From: an uncultured Clostridium sp.
GTDB taxonomy: Bacteria > Bacillota > Clostridia > Lachnospirales > Lachnospiraceae
Assembly: GCA_938036545.1 (NCBI GenBank)
Contig: CALHQJ010000017.1
Coordinates: 1 to 13,086, forward strand
Direction: 5' to 3'
DNA length: 13,086 bases
This document shows positions 6,698 to 13,086 of this stretch, piece by piece. Each line of letters opens with the position of its first letter. Positions within the stretch are counted from its first letter, which is position 1. A program made the position numbers and the translations under genes. Below the pieces are notes generated by a model. The model searched no databases, was not told the DNA's origin, and was given only the letters and a program-made list of their open reading frames with translations.

Positions 6698-7023
6698 TAG
6701 TCGTCTAATTCGTCTTCGCCTACGATTTCATCGTACTCTTCTTCGTCCAGAAGCTCGTCAAATGCGTCTGCAACTAATTCATACTCGTCATCATCTTCGA
6801 TATTTTCCAGATTTGGAGTTCCATCCTCAGTCTCGCTGTAACGATACAGGAATACTTCTCCTTCTTCTGCGTCCTGTCCTTCCATAGGCAGCAGAGCAAT
6901 ATAGTCTTTATCTCCTGCCTGGAAAATAGTAAGAACGATACACTCTAACTCTGTGTCATCCTCCAATGTAAGGGTAACAGTCATCTCTTCCTGCTCTTCC
7001 ATCTTGTTTAAATCTTCTGCCAT
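6697..7023 (-). CDS. DUF1292 family protein (YrzB-like)
   Basis: A very acidic 108-residue protein. The core MTVTLTLEDDTELECIVLTI (14-33), then KDYIALLPME (39-48) and EVFLYRYSE (56-64), is the DUF1292 pattern. The family is widespread in Firmicutes, and its function is not established. The C-terminal third is dominated by Asp and Glu (DDDEYELVADAFDELLDEEE, 77-96). It is predicted to be cytoplasmic, with no signal peptide or membrane segment. In many Firmicutes the gene sits beside ruvX (yrrK); here it stands alone between cobO and a Spo0A-like gene. The ATG at 7023 is preceded by AGAGAGGTG. Its own promoter and a structured leader lie at 7024-7130. Confidence 0.88.
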   Translation of the reverse strand: MAEDLNKMEEQEEMTVTLTLEDDTELECIVLTIFQAGDKDYIALLPMEGQDAEEGEVFLYRYSETEDGTPNLENIEDDDEYELVADAFDELLDEEEYDEIVGEDELDD

Positions 7024-7056
7024 ATCCTACACCTCTCTTTTCGTAAGAATCAGCCT

Positions 7057-7093
7057 CTGTCCCTTCGGGCAGGGCCCGCACTAACGTAAGTGC
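7057..7093 (-). other. Two tandem hairpins in the DUF1292 leader
   Basis: Between the predicted transcription start (about 7095) and the gene are two inverted repeats. GCACT (7078-7082) pairs with AGTGC (7089-7093). CTG/CCC (7057-7063) pairs with GGG/CAG (7067-7072) around a three-base loop with one bulged base. Neither is followed by a T-run, so they are not typical terminators. They may stabilise the transcript or regulate it. I recognise no known riboswitch here. Confidence 0.4.
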
Positions 7094-7101
7094 CTACCGA
7101 T

Positions 7102-7130
7102 AATTTATCAGACTATGAGATAAAATGCAA
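7102..7130 (-). promoter_or_regulatory. Candidate promoter of the DUF1292 gene
   Basis: Leftward TTGCAT (7125-7130) and TAAATT (7102-7107) are separated by 17 bases. The -35 is fair and the -10 moderate. It lies just past the cobO stop, and no terminator separates them, so read-through from the gltX operon is also possible. Confidence 0.45.
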
Positions 7131-7137
7131 GAGGTTT

Positions 7138-7671
7138 CTAATACTCAATTCCCTCTCTGGCCGGAATCCCTTTTTCATAGGGGTGGCGAATCATTTTCAT
7201 CTCTGTAATATAATCGGCAAATTGCTGAATCCGGTCTGACGGATTGCGGCCGGTCAGCACAATTTCCGGTTCACATTCCGCTTCACATTTCGTCCAGTTC
7301 TTCACTTCCTCCAGCCACTGTACCACAGCATCCTCGGAAACCAGGCCGTAGTTGCAGGCCGCCATAATCTCATCCAGAATTACCAGCTCAAACGCATCTG
7401 CCTGACTGCGTACCCTGTCAAACAACTGGCTGTAATACTCCTTTGCTTCCTTTTTTTGTTCCTCGCTCATACGAAAGAAAAAACCAAAGGTCTTTTCACA
7501 GGGAATGACATGGATTTGGGGAATGGAAGAAAGCGTTGGCACTTCTCCGGAATCATCGGTCTTTAAAAATCGGGCGATTAACACCCGTTTTGCCCTGCCG
7601 GAAGCCCGAACTGCCAGTCCCAAAGCCGCCGTTGTCTTTCCTTTTCCGTCTCCACAGTAAATATGAATCAT
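7138..7671 (-). CDS. cobO: Cob(I)yrinic acid a,c-diamide adenosyltransferase (CobO/CobA/BtuR type)
   Basis: The enzyme transfers the 5'-deoxyadenosyl group of ATP to the reduced cobalt of corrinoids, making or salvaging adenosylcobalamin in the cytoplasm. At 177 residues it is the usual length. The characteristic P-loop GDGKGKTT is at 7-14, the Walker B-like LVILDE at 96-101, the TGRNPSD loop at 140-146, and the family ends ADYITEMKMIRHPYEKGIPAREGIEY-like from 152 on, with the typical terminal GIEY. AGGAGG lies six bases before the ATG. It follows the UvrD-like helicase by 46 bases with no terminator, so it is probably co-transcribed with gltX and the helicase. No other cobalamin gene is in the window, which favours a salvage role, but that is inference. 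Confidence 0.92.
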   Translation of the reverse strand: MIHIYCGDGKGKTTAALGLAVRASGRAKRVLIARFLKTDDSGEVPTLSSIPQIHVIPCEKTFGFFFRMSEEQKKEAKEYYSQLFDRVRSQADAFELVILDEIMAACNYGLVSEDAVVQWLEEVKNWTKCEAECEPEIVLTGRNPSDRIQQFADYITEMKMIRHPYEKGIPAREGIEY

Positions 7672-7717
7672 GGGTTCCTCCTGTTATATAAATTTTCCTG
7701 CTGTATCCGCCATCTTA

Positions 7718-9574
7718 TTATGCCCGTCCTAAGTATTCTCTTACAAATCTGGAAACTTCCTGCCTCTTGTGGTATCGTTCTCTGGTGTAATAGACGTGGA
7801 GCCTGTCTTTTGCCCTGGTCATAGCCACATAAAACATCCGCCGTTCTTCTTCCATATCAGCGTCCAAAGCAGCCTTATTGTGAGGCGTCACGCCTTCGTT
7901 GGCATCTGGAATATAAACCACTGGAAATTCCAGTCCCTTGGCTCCATGCATGGTCATAATCGGTACGCTTTCTCCATCATTTCCAGTCTGCTCTCTGGCT
8001 TCCTGGGCCTTTTTTAACAGCTGCTCCCTGTATTCTGCCATATGCTGTTTCCAGGCGTCCAAGGTTTTGTAGCCGGATGCGCTTTCTAAAAGCTGATCGG
8101 CAGTATCCAGCAGTTCTTCTGCTTTCAGCCGTCTTATCTGGGCATATTCCCGTAAATAATCATCATATCCCACAGCCTTTCGAATGTAATTAACTGCCGC
8201 CACCGGAGCCATCCCCCTTAGCATGGACAAGTCGTATTCCAGCTGTTCCAGCCGGTCTAACATCCATCCTCTGTCCTGGTAGAAAGATTTTAATTTTTCC
8301 AAATCCACAACAGGGTTGTCAAAGGCATCTCTGCTTATATACCGCTTGGGCCGGTTGATAATCCGAAGAAATGCTCCCCGCTCCCTGTTTCCTTCCGCAA
8401 TCTCCATATAGGTCAGCATGTCTTTGGCAATCCAATGGTCATACAGGTTTGGAAGAACGTCTTTCATCTGAAACGGAATGTTATATTCCATAAATTTCTC
8501 CACCAGCAGCCTGGCTCCTATATTGGTGCGGAACAAAACCGCCATGTCCCCATAAGCCAGTCCGGCCCTGTGATAATCACGGATTTCCTCTGCAATTGCA
8601 GTCACTTCTTCCCTGGCATCTTCAAACACCCGGGTAATTACCGGTTTTCCCTGTCCCCTGGCTGACTGGAGTTCTTTGGAAAAACGTTTTTCATTGTGGC
8701 TGATCAGCCGTCCTGCAGCTTCAATAATCTCTCTGGAAGAACGGTAATTGATCCCCAGCAGCGTTTTTTTTGCATTTGGGTAATCTGTTTCAAATCCCAG
8801 CATAATCTCCGGCTTTGATCCCCGAAACCGATAGATGGACTGATCGTCGTCTCCTACAATAAACAGATTATTTTCCGGAAGAGCCAGCATTTTTACAATC
8901 TCGTACTGAATCCGGTTAATATCCTGAAATTCATCAATAAGGAAATACTGGTACTTTTTCTGCCATGCTGATAAGATATCCTTTCTCTGCCGGAATAATT
9001 CATAACACATAACCAGCATATCGTCAAAATCCACCAGAGAGTATTTCCGCAGAAACTGTTCATATCCCTGGTACAGGCTGCGGAATACGTCTTCTCCACA
9101 ATTTTTAGAATAGTAATGTTCTAAGCTTAAGCCTTCTCCTTTTACCATGCTGATTTCCGCCAATATAGAAGAGACAAATTCCGTTTCATCTTCTACATCT
9201 AAATCCAGCTTTTCCATGTATTCCCGAATGCATTGAATCTTCTGGTCTTCCCGTACAATGTTGGCTGCAGTAAACCCATAGGCCAGTTTTAATATCCGAA
9301 AAAAGACAGAGTGGAAGGTGCCAAAGCTGACCCTTCCACTTCCTGCTGATTCTTCCTGTTGGGACATTTTATTGTAGCGCTCTTCCATCTCCCTGGCTGC
9401 CGCTCTGGTAAACGTAATAACCAGAATAGAGGAAGGATTGACATGTTCATACTTGGTGAGGTAACGAATCCTGTTGGTAATCACCGTAGTCTTTCCTGAA
9501 CCGGGACCTGCCAGGACCAGCATCGGTCCTTCTTTATGCAGAATCGCCTGCTTCTGCGCTTCATTAAATGCCAT
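7718..9574 (-). CDS. ATP-dependent DNA helicase, UvrD/PcrA (superfamily 1) family
   Basis: A superfamily 1A helicase that unwinds DNA 3' to 5' using ATP. All motifs are present in 618 residues: Q motif FNEAQKQAI (3-11), Walker A GPGSGKTT (23-30), Ia ITFTRAAAREM (53-63), Walker B FLIDEFQD (211-218), III FIVGDDDQSIYRFRGS (238-253), IV GINYRSS (274-280), V IMTMHGAKGLEF (539-550) and VI EEERRMFYVAMTRAKDR (575-591). It is about 100 residues shorter than typical PcrA/UvrD (roughly 720-740), ending soon after motif VI without the PcrA-like C-terminal tail, so it is likely a second clostridial paralogue rather than the main PcrA. The start at 9574 is chosen for TTGGAG at 9582-9587 and the family-like MAFNEAQ. 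The in-frame ATG at 9595 overlaps gltX and has no ribosome site. It begins one base after the gltX stop. Confidence 0.92.
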   Translation of the reverse strand: MAFNEAQKQAILHKEGPMLVLAGPGSGKTTVITNRIRYLTKYEHVNPSSILVITFTRAAAREMEERYNKMSQQEESAGSGRVSFGTFHSVFFRILKLAYGFTAANIVREDQKIQCIREYMEKLDLDVEDETEFVSSILAEISMVKGEGLSLEHYYSKNCGEDVFRSLYQGYEQFLRKYSLVDFDDMLVMCYELFRQRKDILSAWQKKYQYFLIDEFQDINRIQYEIVKMLALPENNLFIVGDDDQSIYRFRGSKPEIMLGFETDYPNAKKTLLGINYRSSREIIEAAGRLISHNEKRFSKELQSARGQGKPVITRVFEDAREEVTAIAEEIRDYHRAGLAYGDMAVLFRTNIGARLLVEKFMEYNIPFQMKDVLPNLYDHWIAKDMLTYMEIAEGNRERGAFLRIINRPKRYISRDAFDNPVVDLEKLKSFYQDRGWMLDRLEQLEYDLSMLRGMAPVAAVNYIRKAVGYDDYLREYAQIRRLKAEELLDTADQLLESASGYKTLDAWKQHMAEYREQLLKKAQEAREQTGNDGESVPIMTMHGAKGLEFPVVYIPDANEGVTPHNKAALDADMEEERRMFYVAMTRAKDRLHVYYTRERYHKRQEVSRFVREYLGRA

Positions 9575-9575
9575 A

Positions 9576-11030
9576 TTAATTCTCCAAAAGCTCAATACCC
9601 TTACGGATTCTCTTTAAGGATTCTTCCTTGCCCAGCACTTCCATAATCTCGGTTGCGCCTGCCGGAGTCATCTGTTTGCCGGATACTGCAGTCCGAATCG
9701 GCCACATTACAAATCCGGTCTTGACTCCCTTTTCGCTGACATACTGAGACAGTCTTTCATATAAAGCGTCGTTGCCAAAATCCTCCTGAGCCTCTAAAAT
9801 CGGGAGAATTTCCCGTAATGTTTCCAGAGAGTTCTCCTGGGTCGTTTTCATCTTCTTGTGCGCGTACATAGCAGGATCGTATTCTGGCAGTTCTTCAAAG
9901 AAATCAATGTGCTCTCTGATATCCGGGAATACTTCGATTCTGGTCTTTACCATAGCGGCAATTTTCTTTAAATCCAGGTCTTTTTTAATGACTTCCTTTA
10001 AATAAGGCTCTGCCATCTCATAAAACTTGTTAAACTCCATTGCCTTCATGTATTCGCCGTTCATCCAGCGCAGCTTAGTCATATCAAATACTGCTGGGGA
10101 TTTGCTCATTCTATGGTAGTCAAATTCCTTTACCATTTCATCTAAAGAGAAAATTTCCCGATTGTCCTCTGGGGACCAGCCAAGCAGAGCCACATAATTG
10201 ACAACAGCCTCCGAAATAAAGCCCTGATCGATTAAATCTTCATAGGAAGAATGGCCGCTTCTCTTGCTCAGCTTTTTGTGCTCTTCATTGGTAATCAGCG
10301 GACAATGTACGTAAACCGGTACTTCCCAGCCAAATGCGTCATAGAGACGGTTATATTTTGGAGAAGAAGATAAATACTCGTTACCGCGGACTACATGAGT
10401 AATTCCCATTAAATGGTCGTCTACTACATTGGCAAAATTGTAGGTCGGATAACCGTCTGATTTAATAAGAACCATATCGTCCAGCTCGTCATTGTTAACT
10501 GTAATATCCCCATAAATATCATCATGGAAGGTAGTCGTTCCCTCTGTCGGGTTATTCTGACGGATGACATACGGTACGCCGGCAGCCAGCTTTTCCTCAA
10601 TTTCCTCTTTGGAAAGGTGGAGACAGTGCTTGTCATAAGCCATAATTTCCTCGCCGTTTACCGTCTTTTTCAGGGAATCCAGTCTCTCCTGGGTACAGAA
10701 GCAGTAATATGCTTCTCCTTTTTCAATCAGCTTTTTTGCATATTCCAGGTAGATGCCGGAAGCCTGACGTTCACTCTGGACATAGGGGCCTACTCCGCCG
10801 TCCTTATCAGGACCTTCGTCATGGATCAGGCCGGTCTTTTCCAGGGTGCGGTAGATAATCTCTACTGCTCCCTCTACGTAACGTTCCTGATCAGTGTCTT
10901 CAATTCTAAGAAGAAAATCGCCTCCCTCATGCTTTGCAATCAGGTATGCGTATAATGCGGTTCTTAAATTTCCTACGTGCATCCGTCCTGTTGGGCTGGG
11001 TGCGTATCTGGTTCTTACTTTTTTACTCAT
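9576..11030 (-). CDS. gltX: Glutamyl-tRNA synthetase (class I)
   Basis: GltX charges tRNA-Glu with glutamate. In many Firmicutes it also mischarges tRNA-Gln for later amidation, but whether this copy does cannot be told by eye. The 484-residue protein begins MSKKVRTRYAPSPTGRMHVGN, with the HIGH motif as HVGN (18-21). The KMSKS loop is KLSKR (253-257). LRIEDTDQERYVEGA (41-55) is another family signature. Cys110, Cys112, Cys136 and His138 match the CxC...CxH zinc site known from E. coli GluRS. The anticodon-binding domain follows, to about 484. The start is at 11030, where GGAGG (11037-11041) lies six bases upstream. A longer frame from 11108 would run through the promoter. It is the first gene of a gltX-helicase-cobO operon. 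Confidence 0.96.
   Translation of the reverse strand: MSKKVRTRYAPSPTGRMHVGNLRTALYAYLIAKHEGGDFLLRIEDTDQERYVEGAVEIIYRTLEKTGLIHDEGPDKDGGVGPYVQSERQASGIYLEYAKKLIEKGEAYYCFCTQERLDSLKKTVNGEEIMAYDKHCLHLSKEEIEEKLAAGVPYVIRQNNPTEGTTTFHDDIYGDITVNNDELDDMVLIKSDGYPTYNFANVVDDHLMGITHVVRGNEYLSSSPKYNRLYDAFGWEVPVYVHCPLITNEEHKKLSKRSGHSSYEDLIDQGFISEAVVNYVALLGWSPEDNREIFSLDEMVKEFDYHRMSKSPAVFDMTKLRWMNGEYMKAMEFNKFYEMAEPYLKEVIKKDLDLKKIAAMVKTRIEVFPDIREHIDFFEELPEYDPAMYAHKKMKTTQENSLETLREILPILEAQEDFGNDALYERLSQYVSEKGVKTGFVMWPIRTAVSGKQMTPAGATEIMEVLGKEESLKRIRKGIELLEN
9581..9587 (-). promoter_or_regulatory. Ribosome binding site that sets the helicase start
   Basis: TTGGAGA, read leftward, ends seven bases before the ATG at 9574 and lies in the last codons of gltX, so the helicase is translationally coupled to gltX. 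Confidence 0.7.
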
Positions 11031-11036
11031 GGTATT

Positions 11037-11041
11037 CCTCC
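11037..11041 (-). promoter_or_regulatory. Ribosome binding site that sets the gltX start
   Basis: GGAGG lies six bases upstream of the ATG at 11030. It separates the true start from a 26-codon in-frame extension that begins at 11108. Confidence 0.8.
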
Positions 11042-11079
11042 ATTTGCTTATCCAATCATAAGCCGTCTTATTCCTACTT

Positions 11080-11108
11080 ATTATAACGCAGGCAGACGGA
11101 AAAGACAA
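11080..11108 (-). promoter_or_regulatory. Sigma-A promoter of the gltX operon
   Basis: Leftward TTGTCT (11103-11108) and a perfect TATAAT (11080-11085) are separated by exactly 17 bases. Transcription should start near 11073, giving a leader of about 43 bases. The spacer is GC-rich compared with its flanks. The leader is too short for a T-box riboswitch. Confidence 0.75.
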
Positions 11109-11175
11109 TCCCTTATTCCGGTGTCCTGAATGATGCCGCCTGCATACAGAAGCTGCACCTGTAAACCACGCTGTT

Positions 11176-12189
11176 CTATCTGGATGACAGATGACCGATA
11201 TTTTTAATCAGAACGGAAATGGTTCCGTCTGGATTGGTAATAAATTCTACCTTGTCCGGATTGCCGTATTCTTCCATGGGAATGGTAATTTCAATTCCCG
11301 TATCTGTAGTCAAATGCTGCTTTTGAAACTTTTTAATGGTTTTTTCAATTTTGGGTTCTACTACCGCATCTGCCAGATTGTATTTATCCAGCTTCTCCAC
11401 CAGTTCCTCCTGCATCTTTGGACTGTCGGGAAACACCTTTTCCTTTACCGCCTCTACACGCAAGGTTCCGCTTTCTTCCAGCTCCTTATAAATCGCGTTT
11501 TTGACTTTCATTTTACGCTCTGCGTCGTCATCTCCGTAATACTTTTTATTAACCTGCTCTACCGCTTTTGTCACAATATCCAGCCGGCTTTTCTGGGACA
11601 GCGGTGCATGGCATTCTAAAAACAATTCAGAAAAATACAGCCGTTTTTCCCCATTGATCTCATACTTTTTTTCAGTCAGAAGAATGGAACCATTAGACAA
11701 ATCCACCACACAGGCCTCAGAAAGCTTCTGTCCCTGGCCTGGCAGAAGGGCTCTTTGAAGAATAATCCCGTTTCCATTGCTTCCATCTTCTTCCGTTTTG
11801 GTCAAATGGGTATAAGAAGTCCGGTAATTCAGTTTCAGGATTCCGATATAATCCTTTCCTTCACAGCTAAACACCACTACTGCCATATCTCCTGCCGGAA
11901 TATCAATGTTGGAATTCATAATCTCAAACAGCCGTCCTGCCAGCTGTCTGCTGGTTTCTGCAAAATTATCCGGCGTACACTCAGAAAGCAGAGCCATTGC
12001 CTGGGACGTTTCCGAAAACTGGCATACCTTTACATCATCGCTTTCTGTGAATTTCTCAATGTGTCCCTTTAAAAAATCTGACAAATCCGATCCGATTTCC
12101 ATTTCATGGTCGGAAAGTACCGGCATTCCCACAGAAGAATCCAAAATATGGATAATACCGGTTTTCATTATCATATCGTCTTTTAACAT
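11176..12189 (-). CDS. Nucleoid-associated protein, NdpA/YejK family
   Basis: A 337-residue protein, matching the size of the 37-kDa nucleoid-associated family (YejK in E. coli, which binds DNA and associates with the nucleoid). Family-like segments are the N-terminal IIHILDSSVGMPVLSDHEME (12-31), the strand region DMAVVVFSCEGKDYIGILKLNY (101-122, only partly conserved), YFSELFLECHAPLSQKSRLD (185-204) and the C-terminal GIEITIPMEEYGNPDKVEFI (298-317). There is no signal peptide. Clostridial members are divergent from YejK, so the role in nucleoid organisation is inferred from family membership only. The ATG at 12189 is preceded by AGAGGAT. It starts 23 bases after the HAD gene and is probably co-transcribed with it. 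No terminator follows before the gltX promoter. Confidence 0.8.
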   Translation of the reverse strand: MLKDDMIMKTGIIHILDSSVGMPVLSDHEMEIGSDLSDFLKGHIEKFTESDDVKVCQFSETSQAMALLSECTPDNFAETSRQLAGRLFEIMNSNIDIPAGDMAVVVFSCEGKDYIGILKLNYRTSYTHLTKTEEDGSNGNGIILQRALLPGQGQKLSEACVVDLSNGSILLTEKKYEINGEKRLYFSELFLECHAPLSQKSRLDIVTKAVEQVNKKYYGDDDAERKMKVKNAIYKELEESGTLRVEAVKEKVFPDSPKMQEELVEKLDKYNLADAVVEPKIEKTIKKFQKQHLTTDTGIEITIPMEEYGNPDKVEFITNPDGTISVLIKNIGHLSSR

Positions 12190-12212
12190 ATGGTTATCCT
12201 CTTTTTCTGTCT

Positions 12213-12869
12213 TCAGATTTCTTTTAAAAGCAGCTCTGTCAGTTCTTCTACGGTTTCCACAATCCAGTCTGCCCCTGCCTCTTCGAATTCCGCCCTATTT
12301 CCGTAACCGAACAGTACGCCTACGCTGTCCATTCCATTTTCTTTTGCGCCTAGAATATCGTGTTCCCTGTCGCCAATCATCACTACTTTGCCCACGTCAT
12401 TCACATGGTTTTCTTCCAGTACATAGCGAATAACGTCGCCTTTTTTCACTCTGGTTTCTTCCATGTCTGCTCCGCCTACAAAATCAAAATAATCGTCTAA
12501 ATGGAAATGCTCCAGAATCTGTTTTGCAAAATGCTCCGGCTTGGAAGTGGCCACAATCAGTTTTTTTCCTGCATCTTTCAGTGCAGATAACATCTCTTCG
12601 ATTCCTGGAAAAACCTGATTTTCAAAAATTCCTTTTGCTGAAAAATATTCTCGAAATACGTAAACTGCTTCTCCTGCCTGGCTTTCAGAAAAGCCGTAAT
12701 ATTTCATAAAGCTGTCTTTTAACGGCGGGCCGATAAAACAGCATAAATTTTTCAAATCCGGTTCCTCGATCCCATAATGCTTTAAGGCATACTGAACCGC
12801 TTTAGTAATTCCTTCCATCGGGTCTGTAAGGGTTCCATCTAAATCAAAAAGAAGATACTCTTTGGACAT
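12213..12869 (-). CDS. HAD-superfamily phosphatase, phosphoglycolate phosphatase-like
   Basis: A 218-residue HAD subfamily IA hydrolase that should remove phosphate from a small metabolite using Mg2+. Motif I is DLDGTLTD (9-16), with nucleophile D9 and acid/base D11. Motif II is ATSKP (107-111). Motif III is the lysine in RVKKGD (140-145). Motif IV is GDREHD (166-171). The helical cap lies at about 17-85. Similar proteins are labelled phosphoglycolate phosphatase or 5'-nucleotidase, but the cap decides specificity and I cannot assign the substrate. AAGGAG precedes the ATG at 12869. It is the first gene of a two-gene unit with the NdpA-like gene. Confidence 0.93.
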   Translation of the reverse strand: MSKEYLLFDLDGTLTDPMEGITKAVQYALKHYGIEEPDLKNLCCFIGPPLKDSFMKYYGFSESQAGEAVYVFREYFSAKGIFENQVFPGIEEMLSALKDAGKKLIVATSKPEHFAKQILEHFHLDDYFDFVGGADMEETRVKKGDVIRYVLEENHVNDVGKVVMIGDREHDILGAKENGMDSVGVLFGYGNRAEFEEAGADWIVETVEELTELLLKEI

Positions 12870-12902
12870 AATTCTTCTCCTTTGCCTGGTATTTTTGCTT
12901 AA

Positions 12903-12931
12903 ACTTTAACACATTTAAAGAATGTTGTCTA
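12903..12931 (-). promoter_or_regulatory. Promoter of the HAD-NdpA-like gene pair, with overlapping palindrome
   Basis: Leftward TAGACA (12926-12931) and TAAAGT (12903-12908) are separated by 17 bases. CTTTAA (12904-12909) and TTAAAG (12915-12920) form a perfect six-base inverted repeat with a five-base centre covering the -10, which could be an operator. AT-rich chance is a fair alternative. Confidence 0.5.
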
Positions 12932-12991
12932 TGGATGCGGGTGAAATAGGCACGCTGCACTAAAGTAATTGTAACAGTCTCTTTTCTCTGC

Positions 12992-13028
12992 AAAAAAATT
13001 ACAGCCAGACTTCGCAAAGTCTGGCTGT
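12992..13028 (-). terminator. Intrinsic terminator of a leftward gene beyond the right edge
   Basis: ACAGCCAGACTT (13001-13012) and AAGTCTGGCTGT (13017-13028) form a perfect 12-base stem with a four-base loop. Leftward it is followed by a seven-T run (12992-12998), a textbook rho-independent terminator in that direction only. The gene it serves should end in 13029-13086. A minus-strand frame reading PTDENLK and stopping at 13063 is one candidate tail, but another frame stops nearby, so I do not call a gene. Confidence 0.85.
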
Positions 13029-13086
13029 CGGTGTAAAATTCTTCTTTTTGCAGAATGTATTTTTATTTTAGATTTTCATCGGTTGG

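Noticed and set aside
11031..11108. N-terminal extension of gltX by 26 codons
   Set aside because: It runs through the gltX promoter, and the family N-terminus and ribosome site fit the ATG at 11030.
11906..12433. A + strand frame of 175 codons across the NdpA-like and HAD genes
   Set aside because: It is antisense to two supported genes, spans their junction, and has no start signals.

Overview
The window reads as a compact stretch of a low-to-mid GC Firmicutes chromosome, most like a Lachnospiraceae/Clostridia gut anaerobe. This is inferred from strong AGGAGG-type ribosome binding sites, sigma-A promoters, a DUF1292 protein, a Spo0A-type DNA-binding domain and a zinc-type GluRS. No database search was possible. 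All genes but one (the AraC regulator) run leftward on the minus strand. I see no rRNA, tRNA, CRISPR array, transposase or prophage gene.

Left part (1-6135): a carbohydrate-uptake locus. A divergent AraC-type regulator (5293-6135, +) faces a leftward operon: cytoplasmic GH31 alpha-glycosidase, then a complete TRAP transporter set, dctP (lipoprotein solute-binding protein), dctQ (small permease) and dctM (large permease, cut by the left window edge). The genes are 17, 13 and -4 bases apart. The 204-base divergent region holds a good sigma-A promoter for the regulator and, for the operon, a -10 with a poor -35. A tandem pair of near-identical half-sites, spaced one helical turn, overlaps that -35, as expected for AraC-type activation. 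The logic suggests that an intact acidic alpha-glycoside enters through the TRAP system and is cleaved in the cytoplasm. This is the most interesting system here.

Middle (6117-7023): a small protein resembling only the C-terminal DNA-binding domain of Spo0A overlaps the tail of the AraC gene convergently. A 60-base palindromic element follows, resembling a REP/MITE-like repeat and possibly acting as a terminator, then an acidic DUF1292 protein whose leader contains two hairpins.

Right part (7138-12869): housekeeping clusters. gltX (glutamyl-tRNA synthetase), a UvrD/PcrA-family helicase and cobO (cobalamin adenosyltransferase) form one likely operon from a good promoter at 11080-11108. Upstream, a HAD phosphatase and an NdpA/YejK-family nucleoid-associated protein form a second pair from a promoter at 12903-12931. 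A strong intrinsic terminator at 12992-13028 closes an unseen leftward gene off the right edge.

The longest open frames overstate three genes. From ribosome binding sites and family N-termini I set starts at 5293 (AraC), 9574 (helicase) and 11030 (gltX).
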